Positions 16,191-23,827 of a stretch of 41,099 bases of DNA are shown here, in pieces. The position numbers were made by a program, and so were the translations under genes. Source of the stretch: JABCPE02 sp963506915 (GTDB lineage Bacteria > Bacteroidota > Bacteroidia > Flavobacteriales > Weeksellaceae); contig CAUORE010000015.1 in the NCBI GenBank assembly GCA_963506915.1, forward strand, positions 1-41,099. Direction: 5' to 3'. Each line of letters starts with the position of its first letter. The first letter of the stretch is position 1. The notes beneath the pieces are model-generated. The model was not told the DNA's origin. It saw only the letters and a list, made by a program, of their open reading frames with translations, and made no database searches.

Positions 16191-16223
16191 AAAATCCCTT
16201 TGATGAAAATTCAGAGGGATTTT
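16191..16223. terminator. Bidirectional terminator
   Basis: AAAATCCCT (16191-16199) pairs with AGGGATTTT (16215-16223), with a 15-base loop, flanked by A and T runs on the two sides. It lies between the convergent genes ending at 16171 and 16236 and can stop both. Confidence 0.8.
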
Positions 16224-16235
16224 TTATTGATAAAT

Positions 16236-17180
16236 TTAAGCAAAGTCAATATCTATTTCAGAAATATTCTGATTTTTAAGTAAGTCTATTGTAGCGTCAT
16301 CAAATGGTCGTTTACAATCTAGCACGATTAAATATTCTAGATTTTTAATATTAGCCAGTTCATTCACATTTTTAAGGTTAAAACAGGAAACTAAGTCTAA
16401 ATAGCTTAAAGAGGGCAAATGAGTAAATAACTCACAATCTACTTCAGCCTTTTTGATTCCATTCAAAGCAATGTACCTCAAATTTTTAAATTCTTTTAAT
16501 TTCGAAATTGAAAAATTCTGCCCTGAAAATCCAACAAGACTAATTGATTCCAATAAATCAGAACTTATATTTTCTAATATATTCAATGATTTACCATGAT
16601 GAAAACTGGCATGAATTAGTTTCTTAAAATTTTTAATTTCATCAAGTTGCTTAATATTTTTATACTTTGAGATATTGCACTCTAAGTAACTGATATTAGG
16701 GAAATTATTTGCCTTAATTCCAAATAAACCATTAGTTTCACTTCTTGATATAAATGCTGAAAGATTGGGCATTTCCAGACTTGCTGGTATTTCAAATTTT
16801 TCTACATCCCATTCTATTGGATTGAAAAAATATAATGTTTCTAATGTAAGCGCAGAATTTTTTATGGTATTTTCTAATTTAGAAAAACAAACATATGGAA
16901 ATGCCAATACCTTTAAATTACAGAGCGTATTTATCCAATCTGGCAAGTCGGATATATCATACTCACCAGATTCTGGCTCCTCAATAATCAATGCTTGAAT
17001 TTTTGACAACTCTTCTGAAGAAGGCGTTTTATCCCATGTCAGAAATTTAATATTTTCAAACCTGTCATAGTCATCCTGTAAAGTCTCAAGCTCATCATCA
17101 TCTGCCGCTAAGCAATAAGTGGTCAGATGTGGCTTTATCCACTGACTTAATTCAATATTTTTAAAAGTAAACATACTCAT
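16236..17180 (-). CDS. Leucine-rich-repeat protein
   Basis: This 314-residue protein has no signal peptide. Its C-terminal two-thirds shows about eight irregular leucine-rich repeats spaced by 20-25 residues, for example LCNLKVLAFP, FPNISYLECNI, FKNLRYIALNGIKKA, LPSLSYLDLVSCFNL and IKNLEYLIVLDC. Such cytosolic LRR proteins serve as binding scaffolds and often occur with SMI1 or WGR proteins in toxin-immunity islands. It follows nadE by only 19 bases on the same strand and is probably read through from it, though a role in NAD metabolism is not implied. The first two residues could be skipped in favour of M3; this does not matter for the domain content. Confidence 0.8.
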   Translation of the reverse strand: MSMFTFKNIELSQWIKPHLTTYCLAADDDELETLQDDYDRFENIKFLTWDKTPSSEELSKIQALIIEEPESGEYDISDLPDWINTLCNLKVLAFPYVCFSKLENTIKNSALTLETLYFFNPIEWDVEKFEIPASLEMPNLSAFISRSETNGLFGIKANNFPNISYLECNISKYKNIKQLDEIKNFKKLIHASFHHGKSLNILENISSDLLESISLVGFSGQNFSISKLKEFKNLRYIALNGIKKAEVDCELFTHLPSLSYLDLVSCFNLKNVNELANIKNLEYLIVLDCKRPFDDATIDLLKNQNISEIDIDFA

Positions 17181-17199
17181 ATTTTTTTTTACTCATTTT

Positions 17200-17988
17200 T
17201 TAAAACAATTCTTTTGGGATTTTGCAGACTGGGATAGGGTTTATTTTGTGCTGGGTAGCCCTATTTAGGCGGTCATATATCATAAAAACTTCTTTTTCTC
17301 TGCCAGAGAAATCCTCTGCGGAATGGTCTTGGTGGACGCTCATAGCCCATTCCAGCTCTGGGTAGGTGGCGCCTATCTGCTGTTCATCAGTTCGTTCCGT
17401 ATCCCATAGTCCATCAGTAGGAGCTGCTTTTTGGATACTTTCAGGGATGTTCAGTTCTTTGGCTAGTTCATAGACTTGAGTTTTGGTTAAATCTCCAATC
17501 GGTGAAATATCCACGCCGCCATCTCCGTATTTTGTGAAAAAACCGATGCCGAAATCCTCTATTTTATTGCCTGTTCCTGTGACCAAAAGGTTATGAATCT
17601 GCCCAAAATAGTACAGCGTAAGCATTCTGAGCCGAGAGCGGGAATTGGCAAGGGAAAGTTCTCTATTCTGCGTGGTGGAGCTTTTGCTGATAACATTTTT
17701 TTCAAAAACATCAAAGGTTTCTGTCAAATCTATTTCCAAACTTTCCACATTTTCGAAGTTGTTTTTCAGAAAGGAAATCTGCTCCTGCGCCCGCTGCACT
17801 TGATCTTTTTTTTGGCGTATGGGAAGTTCTATGACTAGGGTTGTTAGCCCTGTTTTAGCAGCAAGGGTAGAAACCACCGCCGAGTCTATCCCGCCAGAAA
17901 TCCCAATAACGAAGCCGTTCATTTTAGCGGTTTCTGCATAATTTTTGAGCCAATTTATAATGTGTTCTGTTACTTTTTGTGTCTGCAT
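17200..17988 (-). CDS. nadE: NAD+ synthase, ammonia-dependent
   Basis: This 262-residue enzyme converts deamido-NAD, ATP and ammonia to NAD. The PP-loop SGGIDS at 31-36 binds ATP pyrophosphate, and later motifs include LVTGTGNKIEDFGIGFFTKYGDGGVDISPIGDLTK (split: LVTGTGNK, FFTKYGDGGVD, GDLTK) and APTDGLW. There is no glutaminase domain, so it uses free ammonia or a partner. It is divergent from gldB with a 70-base gap, an arrangement familiar from gliding Flavobacteriia. A second NAD-salvage gene, pncA, occurs at 38752. Confidence 0.95.
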   Translation of the reverse strand: MQTQKVTEHIINWLKNYAETAKMNGFVIGISGGIDSAVVSTLAAKTGLTTLVIELPIRQKKDQVQRAQEQISFLKNNFENVESLEIDLTETFDVFEKNVISKSSTTQNRELSLANSRSRLRMLTLYYFGQIHNLLVTGTGNKIEDFGIGFFTKYGDGGVDISPIGDLTKTQVYELAKELNIPESIQKAAPTDGLWDTERTDEQQIGATYPELEWAMSVHQDHSAEDFSGREKEVFMIYDRLNRATQHKINPIPVCKIPKELF

Positions 17989-18007
17989 TTTATATCTAAA
18001 AATTTTC

Positions 18008-18015
18008 TATTTTTG
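18008..18015 (+). promoter_or_regulatory. TAnnTTTG promoter element for gldB
   Basis: TATTTTTG matches the -7 consensus 43 bases upstream of the gldB ATG in the nadE-gldB divergent gap. No canonical -33 element was seen at the expected spacing. A nadE promoter of the same type was not found on the other strand. Confidence 0.5.
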
Positions 18016-18058
18016 CGAATTAAAAATTGGAGTTAAAGATAAATAAATTTTAAATAAA

Positions 18059-19045
18059 ATGAAAAAATCAAGAAATATTCCTTGGATATTATTTTTGTCA
18101 TTGTGTTTGGTCGTTTTTTCTTGTAACAAAAACCAAGAAGAACTATGGAAAATAGAAGTGAAGAACACAGAAAAAGTAGAAATTTTTGACATTTCTAGTG
18201 AGTTTTTTGACCCAAAAGTTTCATTAAAGGAATTTAAAGAAAAATATCCGATGTTTCAGGGTTCTATTCCTGATGCAGAATATGAAGCCAGAAGAAAAGA
18301 TACAGCAGAAATCCGTGTGTATCAGGAGGCTGTAAAGGGAATTGATAAAACAAAACTGAAAAACGAGTTGTCAGAAATGTTTTCACGAGTGAAGCATTAT
18401 TTCCCAGCGTTCAAAACGCCTAAGGTTTATCTTTATTCCTCGTTTTTGGATAGAGAAAGCGTGATAGATCCTATCTTTTTCAGAACGGATGAAGGGATGC
18501 TTTTCGTGGATATTTCCGCATTCATGGGAGAGAAAAGCAAAAACTACCAAGGGCTGGATGAGTATCATAAAAAAATCATGAATCCAGAGAATTTGGTGCC
18601 GAGAATTACAGAAATTGTGGCCGAAACTTTCTTGATTTCTAATCCACAAGAAAATAAATTTATAGACCAAATCATTTTAGAAGGAAAAATAAAAACCCTG
18701 CAAGATGCCTTTCTTCCGAATACTCCAGATTATTTAAAAATGAATTATTCTGAGACTCAGCAGGGATGGGCAGAGGCTAATGAAGCTAATATTTGGAACT
18801 ATTTTGTGGAAAATAATATGGTGTTTAGTGATGACCCGAAACTCTATGAGCGTTTCCTTTCAGTGGCGCCGTTTTCTAAATTCTATACCGAAATAGACCA
18901 AAAATCTTCGCCTCGTGTGGGTAGTTTCATCGGCTGGAGAATCTGTAAAGCTTTTTATGCTCAAAAACCAGAAACGAAATTATCAGATTTCTTAAAGATG
19001 AATGCTACGGAAATCTTTAACCAAAGTAACTACAAACCAGAATAA
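18059..19045 (+). CDS. gldB: Gliding motility lipoprotein GldB
   Basis: This 328-residue lipoprotein has a signal ending in the lipobox VFSC (cysteine at about residue 22), followed by the GldB pattern: VEIFDISSEFFDPKVSL, FKEKYPMFQGSIPDAEY, and a C-terminal VGSFIGWRICKAFY. Family knowledge: GldB is an essential lipoprotein for gliding and type IX secretion in Flavobacterium johnsoniae, though homologs occur in non-gliding species. In F. johnsoniae gldC follows gldB; here the next gene is a YrdC-type protein instead. The stop overlaps the tsaC start by one base (TAATG), indicating translational coupling. Confidence 0.92.
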   Translation: MKKSRNIPWILFLSLCLVVFSCNKNQEELWKIEVKNTEKVEIFDISSEFFDPKVSLKEFKEKYPMFQGSIPDAEYEARRKDTAEIRVYQEAVKGIDKTKLKNELSEMFSRVKHYFPAFKTPKVYLYSSFLDRESVIDPIFFRTDEGMLFVDISAFMGEKSKNYQGLDEYHKKIMNPENLVPRITEIVAETFLISNPQENKFIDQIILEGKIKTLQDAFLPNTPDYLKMNYSETQQGWAEANEANIWNYFVENNMVFSDDPKLYERFLSVAPFSKFYTEIDQKSSPRVGSFIGWRICKAFYAQKPETKLSDFLKMNATEIFNQSNYKPE

Positions 19046-19593
19046 TGGAAAAACTGCTGGAAGTCCTAAAACAAGGCGGAATCATTCTTTATCCTACGGA
19101 TACCATCTGGGGGCTGGGATGTGATGCTGCCAATCCTGAAGCCATACAAAAACTGTTTTCCCTGAAGAAAAGAGAACAAGGAAAATCAGCGATTATTCTG
19201 GTAGAAAACGAACAAAGACTGCAGAAAATAGTAGAGGTGCCAGCCATGGCGTGGGAAATCATAGATTTGAGCGAAAAGCCTGTGACCATCGTTTATGACA
19301 ACCCAAAAGGGCTTCCTAAAGAACTTTTGGCGGAAGATGGAAGCATAGGAATTCGTTTGGTGAAGGATGATTTTTGTAAGAAGTTGATTTCCAAGCTTAA
19401 TAGTCCCATCGTTTCTACTTCGGCTAATTTCAGTGGAGAAAAAAGTCCGATGAGTTTTTCTGAAATTTCGCAAGAGCTTAAAAACCAAGTAGATGCCATA
19501 GCGGAAGAACGCCAAGACCAAAGAGCAGAGTGGGAAGGCTCTTCGGTGATTAGGATTTGGGAAGATGGAAGAATAAAAGTCATCCGAGAGTGA
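19045..19593 (+). CDS. tsaC: Threonylcarbamoyl-AMP synthase (Sua5/YciO/YrdC family)
   Basis: This 182-residue protein is a single YrdC domain: ILYPTDTIWGLGCDA near the start (residues 14-28), the KKREQGKSAIILVEN segment, the IRLVKDDFC strand, and SPIVSTSANFSG (about 119-130), which binds ATP and threonine. It makes the activated intermediate for t6A37 in tRNAs that read ANN codons. The short length without the extra Sua5 domain is typical for TsaC. It overlaps gldB by one base. The C-terminal SSVIRIWEDGRIKVIRE is normal for the family, so it is complete. Confidence 0.92.
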   Translation: MEKLLEVLKQGGIILYPTDTIWGLGCDAANPEAIQKLFSLKKREQGKSAIILVENEQRLQKIVEVPAMAWEIIDLSEKPVTIVYDNPKGLPKELLAEDGSIGIRLVKDDFCKKLISKLNSPIVSTSANFSGEKSPMSFSEISQELKNQVDAIAEERQDQRAEWEGSSVIRIWEDGRIKVIRE

Positions 19594-19615
19594 TAGATTT
19601 TAAATAAAAAAATCC

Positions 19616-19623
19616 TATTTTTG
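19616..19623 (+). promoter_or_regulatory. TAnnTTTG promoter element for the purM leader
   Basis: TATTTTTG matches the -7 consensus 166 bases upstream of purM, just after the tsaC stop. Transcription would give a leader of about 155 bases containing two hairpins. No clear -33 element. Confidence 0.45.
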
Positions 19624-19642
19624 TAGAAATAAAAATATTATT

Positions 19643-19777
19643 TTGAAATTAAATAAAATCACTTCAGCTCTTTTTCTGAACCAAAATAATGGAATAGAGT
19701 TTTGTGCTGAAAATATACCAGCCGGCCAGCCTTGGGGTTTGTCGGCTTTTTTGTGTCTGAATTTTAACTTTAAATAA
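19643..19777 (+). CDS. Possible 44-codon leader ORF upstream of purM
   Basis: Starting at a TTG, an open frame runs KLNKITSALFLNQ...IPAGQPWGLSAFLC... and stops with TAA 11 bases before the purM ATG. It passes straight through the terminator-like hairpin at 19720-19752, the layout expected of a leader peptide in an attenuator. There is no ATG in the frame, and an open stretch this long can arise by chance, so coding status is uncertain. Confidence 0.3.
   Translation: MKLNKITSALFLNQNNGIEFCAENIPAGQPWGLSAFLCLNFNFK
19720..19752 (+). terminator. Terminator-like hairpin inside the purM leader
   Basis: AGCCGGC (19720-19726) pairs with GTCGGCT (19741-19747, one G-T pair) and is followed by a run of six T. 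It lies 36 bases upstream of purM and about 95 bases after the candidate promoter. It may end the tsaC transcript or act as an attenuator. A smaller hairpin, TTCAG/CTGAA, sits at 19663-19680. Confidence 0.6.
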
Positions 19778-19788
19778 AAAAATAAACT

Positions 19789-20778
19789 ATGAATAACACT
19801 TACAAATCCGCAGGAGTAGACAAAGAAGAAGGCTACAAAACCGTAGACAAGATAAAGTCCGCTGTAGCCGAAACTCACAATAAAAATGTACTGAACAATC
19901 TTGGAAGTTTTGGGGCGTTTTATGCCATTGGAGAGTATAAAAATCCAGTTTTAGTGAGTGGAACGGATGGCGTGGGAACGAAACTGAAAATCGCTTTGGA
20001 TACCAAAAAGTATGATTCCATCGGGATTGACTGTTTTGCGATGTGTGCCAATGATATTCTCTGCCATGGTGCGAAACCTCTATTTTTCTTGGATTATCTT
20101 GCTTGTGGGAAATTGGATTCTAATGTGGCATCAGAAATCGTTTTAGGAATGGTAAAAGCCTGCAAAGACAATGAGTGCGCCCTTATCGGTGGAGAAACAG
20201 CGGAAATGCCAGGGATGTATCAGGTGGGCGATTATGATGTGGCTGGTTTCTGTGTGGGAATCGTAGAAAGAGATGAAATCATCGATGGTTCAAAAATCAA
20301 AAAAGGAGATAAAATCATCGCTATTCCGAGTTCTGGTTTTCATTCCAATGGATTTTCTTTGGTGAGAAAAGTGTTCCCAAATTTTGAGGAAGAATTTGAA
20401 GGAAAACCGCTTTATGAAACGCTTCTTGAACCGACAAGGCTTTATTATCAGCCTATTCATCAGCTTTTGAAAGTGGTGAGCCTTAGCGGAATAGCGCATA
20501 TCACGGGTGGCGGATTGATAGAGAATGTTCCGAGAATTATTCCGAATGGACTTTGTGCAGCTATTCAAACGGAAAAAATCCGTATTCCGAGCATTATGCT
20601 TGAACTTGAAAAACGAGGAAATGTAGACCGAATGGAGATGTTCGGGACTTTCAATATGGGCGTGGGAATGGTAGTTGTCGTAGATGAAAAGGATGCTGAA
20701 AAAGTGCTTTCCACCTTGAAAGATGCTTACAAAATCGGAGAAATTACCGAAAATGAAGAGAAAATCAATTTAATATAA
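19789..20778 (+). CDS. purM: Phosphoribosylformylglycinamidine cyclo-ligase (AIR synthetase)
   Basis: This 329-residue enzyme closes FGAM to AIR in purine synthesis. Family motifs are clear: GSFGAFYAIGEYKNPVLVSG, the ATP-binding SGTDGVGTKLKIAL (about residues 58-71), the CANDILCHGAKPLFFLDYLA segment and GGETAEMPGMY, then AHITGGGLIENVPRI. Its leader holds a terminator-like hairpin and a possible leader ORF. Downstream, an HD hydrolase starts after 11 bases, and purN comes three genes later, so the purine genes share a transcript with unrelated genes. Confidence 0.96.
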   Translation: MNNTYKSAGVDKEEGYKTVDKIKSAVAETHNKNVLNNLGSFGAFYAIGEYKNPVLVSGTDGVGTKLKIALDTKKYDSIGIDCFAMCANDILCHGAKPLFFLDYLACGKLDSNVASEIVLGMVKACKDNECALIGGETAEMPGMYQVGDYDVAGFCVGIVERDEIIDGSKIKKGDKIIAIPSSGFHSNGFSLVRKVFPNFEEEFEGKPLYETLLEPTRLYYQPIHQLLKVVSLSGIAHITGGGLIENVPRIIPNGLCAAIQTEKIRIPSIMLELEKRGNVDRMEMFGTFNMGVGMVVVVDEKDAEKVLSTLKDAYKIGEITENEEKINLI

Positions 20779-20789
20779 AATTCATTTTC

Positions 20790-21383
20790 ATGGTTTTAGA
20801 AAAGGAAATCAAATTCATCTTAACCCTTGATGCTCTGAAAAATGTGCAACGCAGGAATTTTAACCACGATGACCAAAGGAGGGAAAACTCGGCGGAGCAT
20901 AGCTGGCAGATTATTGTTTTGGCTCAGATACTTTTCTCTTATGCTAAAAATAAGGAGAAAATAGACCTTCTGCGAGTGATTAAAATGCTGTCCATTCACG
21001 ATGTGGTGGAGATCGATGCCGGCGATACTTTTATCTTTGATGAAAAAGCGATGGTCGGCAAATACGAGAGGGAACTTGCCTCTGCGGAGAGGATTTTCAG
21101 TATCCTTGAGGAGCCGATGCGCAGTGAGTTTCTTGGTTTGTGGAAAGAATTCGAAGCGGAGGAAACGCCTGATGCTGTTTTTGCCTGTGCTATAGACCGA
21201 ATAATGCCTTTTCTGCTCAATGTGCATTCCTCTGGCAGGAGCTGGACAGAGGCAGGAATTACAGAAAACCAAGCCAGAAAAATCATAGAACACGCCGTGA
21301 AACGCGCATCGGATGAGTTGGGAGAAGTGTTTGAAATTCTGATAAATAAAGCCTTGGATGAAGAAAAACTGAGAAAAAATTAA
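20790..21383 (+). CDS. HD-domain hydrolase, YfbR/5'-nucleotidase type
   Basis: This 197-residue protein has the HD metal-binding signature: RRENSAEHSWQ (H at about residue 37), LSIHDVVEIDAGD with the HD pair (about residues 70-71), and CAIDRIMPFLLN carrying the distal Asp (about 133). Family knowledge links these to YfbR-like 5'-deoxynucleotidases and phosphohydrolases. The substrate is not shown by the sequence. It starts 11 bases after purM and ends 11 bases before the metallophosphatase gene, so it is in the purM operon, consistent with nucleotide metabolism. Confidence 0.85.
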   Translation: MVLEKEIKFILTLDALKNVQRRNFNHDDQRRENSAEHSWQIIVLAQILFSYAKNKEKIDLLRVIKMLSIHDVVEIDAGDTFIFDEKAMVGKYERELASAERIFSILEEPMRSEFLGLWKEFEAEETPDAVFACAIDRIMPFLLNVHSSGRSWTEAGITENQARKIIEHAVKRASDELGEVFEILINKALDEEKLRKN

Positions 21384-21394
21384 TACAGATACTA

Positions 21395-22690
21395 ATGAAA
21401 AATTTTAAATTGAAAAAAATAACTGTTCTTGTTTTAACATTTTTATTTTTGGGTAATATTCTAAATGCCCAAAAGAAGCCCGTTTCATCAGGGAAAGAAC
21501 AACCAAAAGATTCTTCCAAAATAGCTGAAGTAGCAGCAACAGTAACTGGGCCTGTTGTGGCTATTGGATATGATTATGACAAGGAGGAAGAGGATTTACA
21601 GCCCAAGCTCATCATATCAGAAAAAAGATTAGAAAAAGATACTTCCAGAGCAGGGATAGATGGGCCGTATATCTTTTACTCGGGTTTAGGTCGGTCGGTC
21701 GTGAAGAGCATTAAGGAAGAAAATGGCGTTCCTACGCCAGTTTATAAATGGTATGAAGAAAATCAGGAGCTAAAATCTTACATCACGGATAAGGATTTCT
21801 TTTCTTTCAGGCTAAAAAAGGAGCTGAAAGAAGAACCTTCGGTCTATTTGATGCCTAAAAAATTGATAGCCATTTCAGATATTGAAGGGAATTTTGAGCA
21901 GTTTAAAGAATTTCTTATCAATAATAAGGTGATGGATAAAAATTACAAATGGACTTTTGGGAAAGGGCATCTTGTAATGGTGGGAGATTTCTTTGACAGA
22001 GGACTTTTCGTTACGCAGACTCTTTGGCTGATTTATTCCTTGGAAGAACAGGCGGAAAAAGTAGGTGGAAAGGTGCATTTTGTCCTTGGAAATCATGATT
22101 TGATGAACATGAATAAAGATTTGCGCTATGTGCGAAAAAAATATTTTGAAAATGCAAAACTCATGAACGAAGAGCCTGCTTTCCTTCTTTCTCAGTATGG
22201 CACGGAACTCGGCAAGTGGCTTAATACAAAAAATATCGTAGAGAAAATCGGTGATTATATTTTCGTTCATGCAGGAATTTCTAAGGAAGTAAGTGACCTA
22301 AATCTTTCCGTGGAGGAGCTGAATGAACACGCTAGAAAATATTATTTCAATAGTAAAGAAGGGCAAAAAGGGAAAGATCCCATCGCAAATGTCATCTATA
22401 TGTATGGGAAAAGTCCTATGTGGTACAGAGGCTACGGAAAGGAAACTACAAAGAAAGAAGATTTGGAGGAAATTCTCAAAAAACTCAATGCGAAGAAATT
22501 TGTCATCGGACATACCCTTAGAAAAGAGGTTACTTACCTCATGGATGGGCGTGTGATAGACATAGATGTACTGCATTCCAAAGGGAAAACCCAAGGGCTG
22601 CTCATCAGAAACGGAAAAGAATATGCTGTGGATATCAAAGGGAAAAAATCTAAGATAAAGCACGGCGTAGAGGAGGATAAAGAGGACTAA
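21395..22690 (+). CDS. Secreted metallophosphatase, Shewanella-like protein phosphatase type
   Basis: This 431-residue protein has a signal sequence (KKITVLVLTFLFLGNILNAQ) and a calcineurin-like core: AISDIEGNFEQF (about residues 161-172), GDFFDRG, VLGNHDLMNM, FVHAGIS, and the C-terminal FVIGHTLRKE metal ligand. The order and the MYGKSPMWYRGYG stretch before GHT resemble the Shelph group of phosphatases. The signal peptide places it in the periplasm or outside, and the physiological substrate is unknown. The tail (KGKKSKIKHGVEEDKED) is highly charged. It lies between an HD hydrolase and purN with 11-13-base gaps, so is cotranscribed. Confidence 0.85.
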   Translation: MKNFKLKKITVLVLTFLFLGNILNAQKKPVSSGKEQPKDSSKIAEVAATVTGPVVAIGYDYDKEEEDLQPKLIISEKRLEKDTSRAGIDGPYIFYSGLGRSVVKSIKEENGVPTPVYKWYEENQELKSYITDKDFFSFRLKKELKEEPSVYLMPKKLIAISDIEGNFEQFKEFLINNKVMDKNYKWTFGKGHLVMVGDFFDRGLFVTQTLWLIYSLEEQAEKVGGKVHFVLGNHDLMNMNKDLRYVRKKYFENAKLMNEEPAFLLSQYGTELGKWLNTKNIVEKIGDYIFVHAGISKEVSDLNLSVEELNEHARKYYFNSKEGQKGKDPIANVIYMYGKSPMWYRGYGKETTKKEDLEEILKKLNAKKFVIGHTLRKEVTYLMDGRVIDIDVLHSKGKTQGLLIRNGKEYAVDIKGKKSKIKHGVEEDKED

Positions 22691-22703
22691 CAAAATCAAA
22701 GAA

Positions 22704-23273
22704 ATGAAAAATATCGTAGTTTTGGCTTCTGGCTCAGGAACCAATTTAGAAAGAATACTGGAATGTATCCAAAACGGAGAAATTCCTAACGCAAAAGTAA
22801 GCATGGTGGTTGTGGATAGAGACTGCTATGCTCTGGTTCGTGCTGAGAAACACCAGATTCCTCATCATTTGATAAAGAGAGGAAAAGATTTTTGTGAAAA
22901 TTTAGATAAAATCCTTCCGAAAGACACGGATTTGATAGTTTTGGCGGGATTTCTTTCCATCATCACTGAAGATTTTGCGAAAAAATACGCTGGTAAAATT
23001 ATCAACATTCATCCTTCACTTCTGCCCAAATTTGGAGGGAAGGGAATGTGGGGAATGCATGTCCATACGGCTGTGATAGATGCTGGAGAAAAGGAAGGCG
23101 GTGCCACAGTGCATTTTGTGACGGCTGGGATAGATGAGGGCGAAATCATCCTGCAAGGGAAAGTTGCTGTAAGTGAGGGGGATATGCCTGAAAAACTTGC
23201 GGAAAAAGTGCATAAAGTGGAATATGAAATTTTCCCAAAGGCGATAAAAAAGGTTTTGGAACAAATGAATTAA
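22704..23273 (+). CDS. purN: Phosphoribosylglycinamide formyltransferase
   Basis: This 189-residue enzyme transfers a formyl group from 10-formyl-THF to GAR. It shows the N-terminal ASGSGTNLERIL phosphate loop (residues 8-19), the catalytic INIHPSLLPKFGGKGMWG (N and H of NIH, near residue 98) and the GATVHFVTAGIDEGEIILQ segment with the catalytic Asp. Length is normal. It is the fourth gene after the purM leader and is followed after 11 bases by a DUF302 protein. Confidence 0.95.
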   Translation: MKNIVVLASGSGTNLERILECIQNGEIPNAKVSMVVVDRDCYALVRAEKHQIPHHLIKRGKDFCENLDKILPKDTDLIVLAGFLSIITEDFAKKYAGKIINIHPSLLPKFGGKGMWGMHVHTAVIDAGEKEGGATVHFVTAGIDEGEIILQGKVAVSEGDMPEKLAEKVHKVEYEIFPKAIKKVLEQMN

Positions 23274-23284
23274 AGTTAAAAATT

Positions 23285-23734
23285 ATGAGATTATTATTTT
23301 TTATTTCGCTGTTTATATCGGTGAGTTTTTCTGCACAATCGGAAGATTATTCGTCTTTTACAGCAAAAAGTAAATATGATTTTAAACAAACAATTAGGAG
23401 ATTAAAGAAGAATTTTAAAGTCAATAATATTGTCGTTTTTTCGGAAATAGACCACGCAAAAGCAGCGAAGAAAGCAGGAGAAAACCTTTTGCCGGCGACA
23501 GTTTTGGTGGTGGGAAACCCTAAGGTGGGAACTCGCCTGATGCAGGAAAATCCCAAAGTAGCGATAGAGCTGCCACTGAAGGTTTTGGTCTATGAAGAAG
23601 GCGGAATTGTGCAAGTGAGGTATAAATTCGTAAGTCTTTTAGTATCGGATTATAAACTTGAAAGAGTAGAGCAGATTACCCAAAAAATAGACATAGCAAT
23701 GGGGAAAATAATAGCTGAGAGTGTGGTGAAATAG
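23285..23734 (+). CDS. DUF302 protein with signal peptide
   Basis: This 149-residue protein begins with a signal peptide (RLLFFISLFISVSFSAQ) and then a DUF302 domain: SKYDFKQTIRRLKKNF, VVFSEIDHAKAAKKAGENL, PATVLVVGNPKVGTRLMQ, ALELPLKVLVYEE-like (here AIELPLKVLVYEE) and VQVRYKFVS. The domain is small and widespread with no settled function. It is likely exported to the periplasm. It starts 11 bases after purN and ends before a hairpin terminator, so it closes the operon. Confidence 0.9.
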   Translation: MRLLFFISLFISVSFSAQSEDYSSFTAKSKYDFKQTIRRLKKNFKVNNIVVFSEIDHAKAAKKAGENLLPATVLVVGNPKVGTRLMQENPKVAIELPLKVLVYEEGGIVQVRYKFVSLLVSDYKLERVEQITQKIDIAMGKIIAESVVK

Positions 23735-23757
23735 AAAAATAACATACAATAAGAATA

Positions 23758-23779
23758 AAACCGAGATTTCTCTCGGTTT
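23758..23779 (+). terminator. Hairpin terminator after the purM-DUF302 operon
   Basis: AAACCGAGA (23758-23766) pairs exactly with TCTCGGTTT (23771-23779), with a 4-base loop TTTC. The T tract after it is short. It separates the purine operon from the zinc-ribbon gene. Confidence 0.7.
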
Positions 23780-23827
23780 ATTTGAATAATAGATAAAAGG
23801 AAAAATTTGTAATAAAAATATAAATAG

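Noticed and set aside
20820..21293. 157-residue minus-strand frame opposite the HD hydrolase
   Set aside because: No family pattern, and the plus-strand HD protein explains the region fully.
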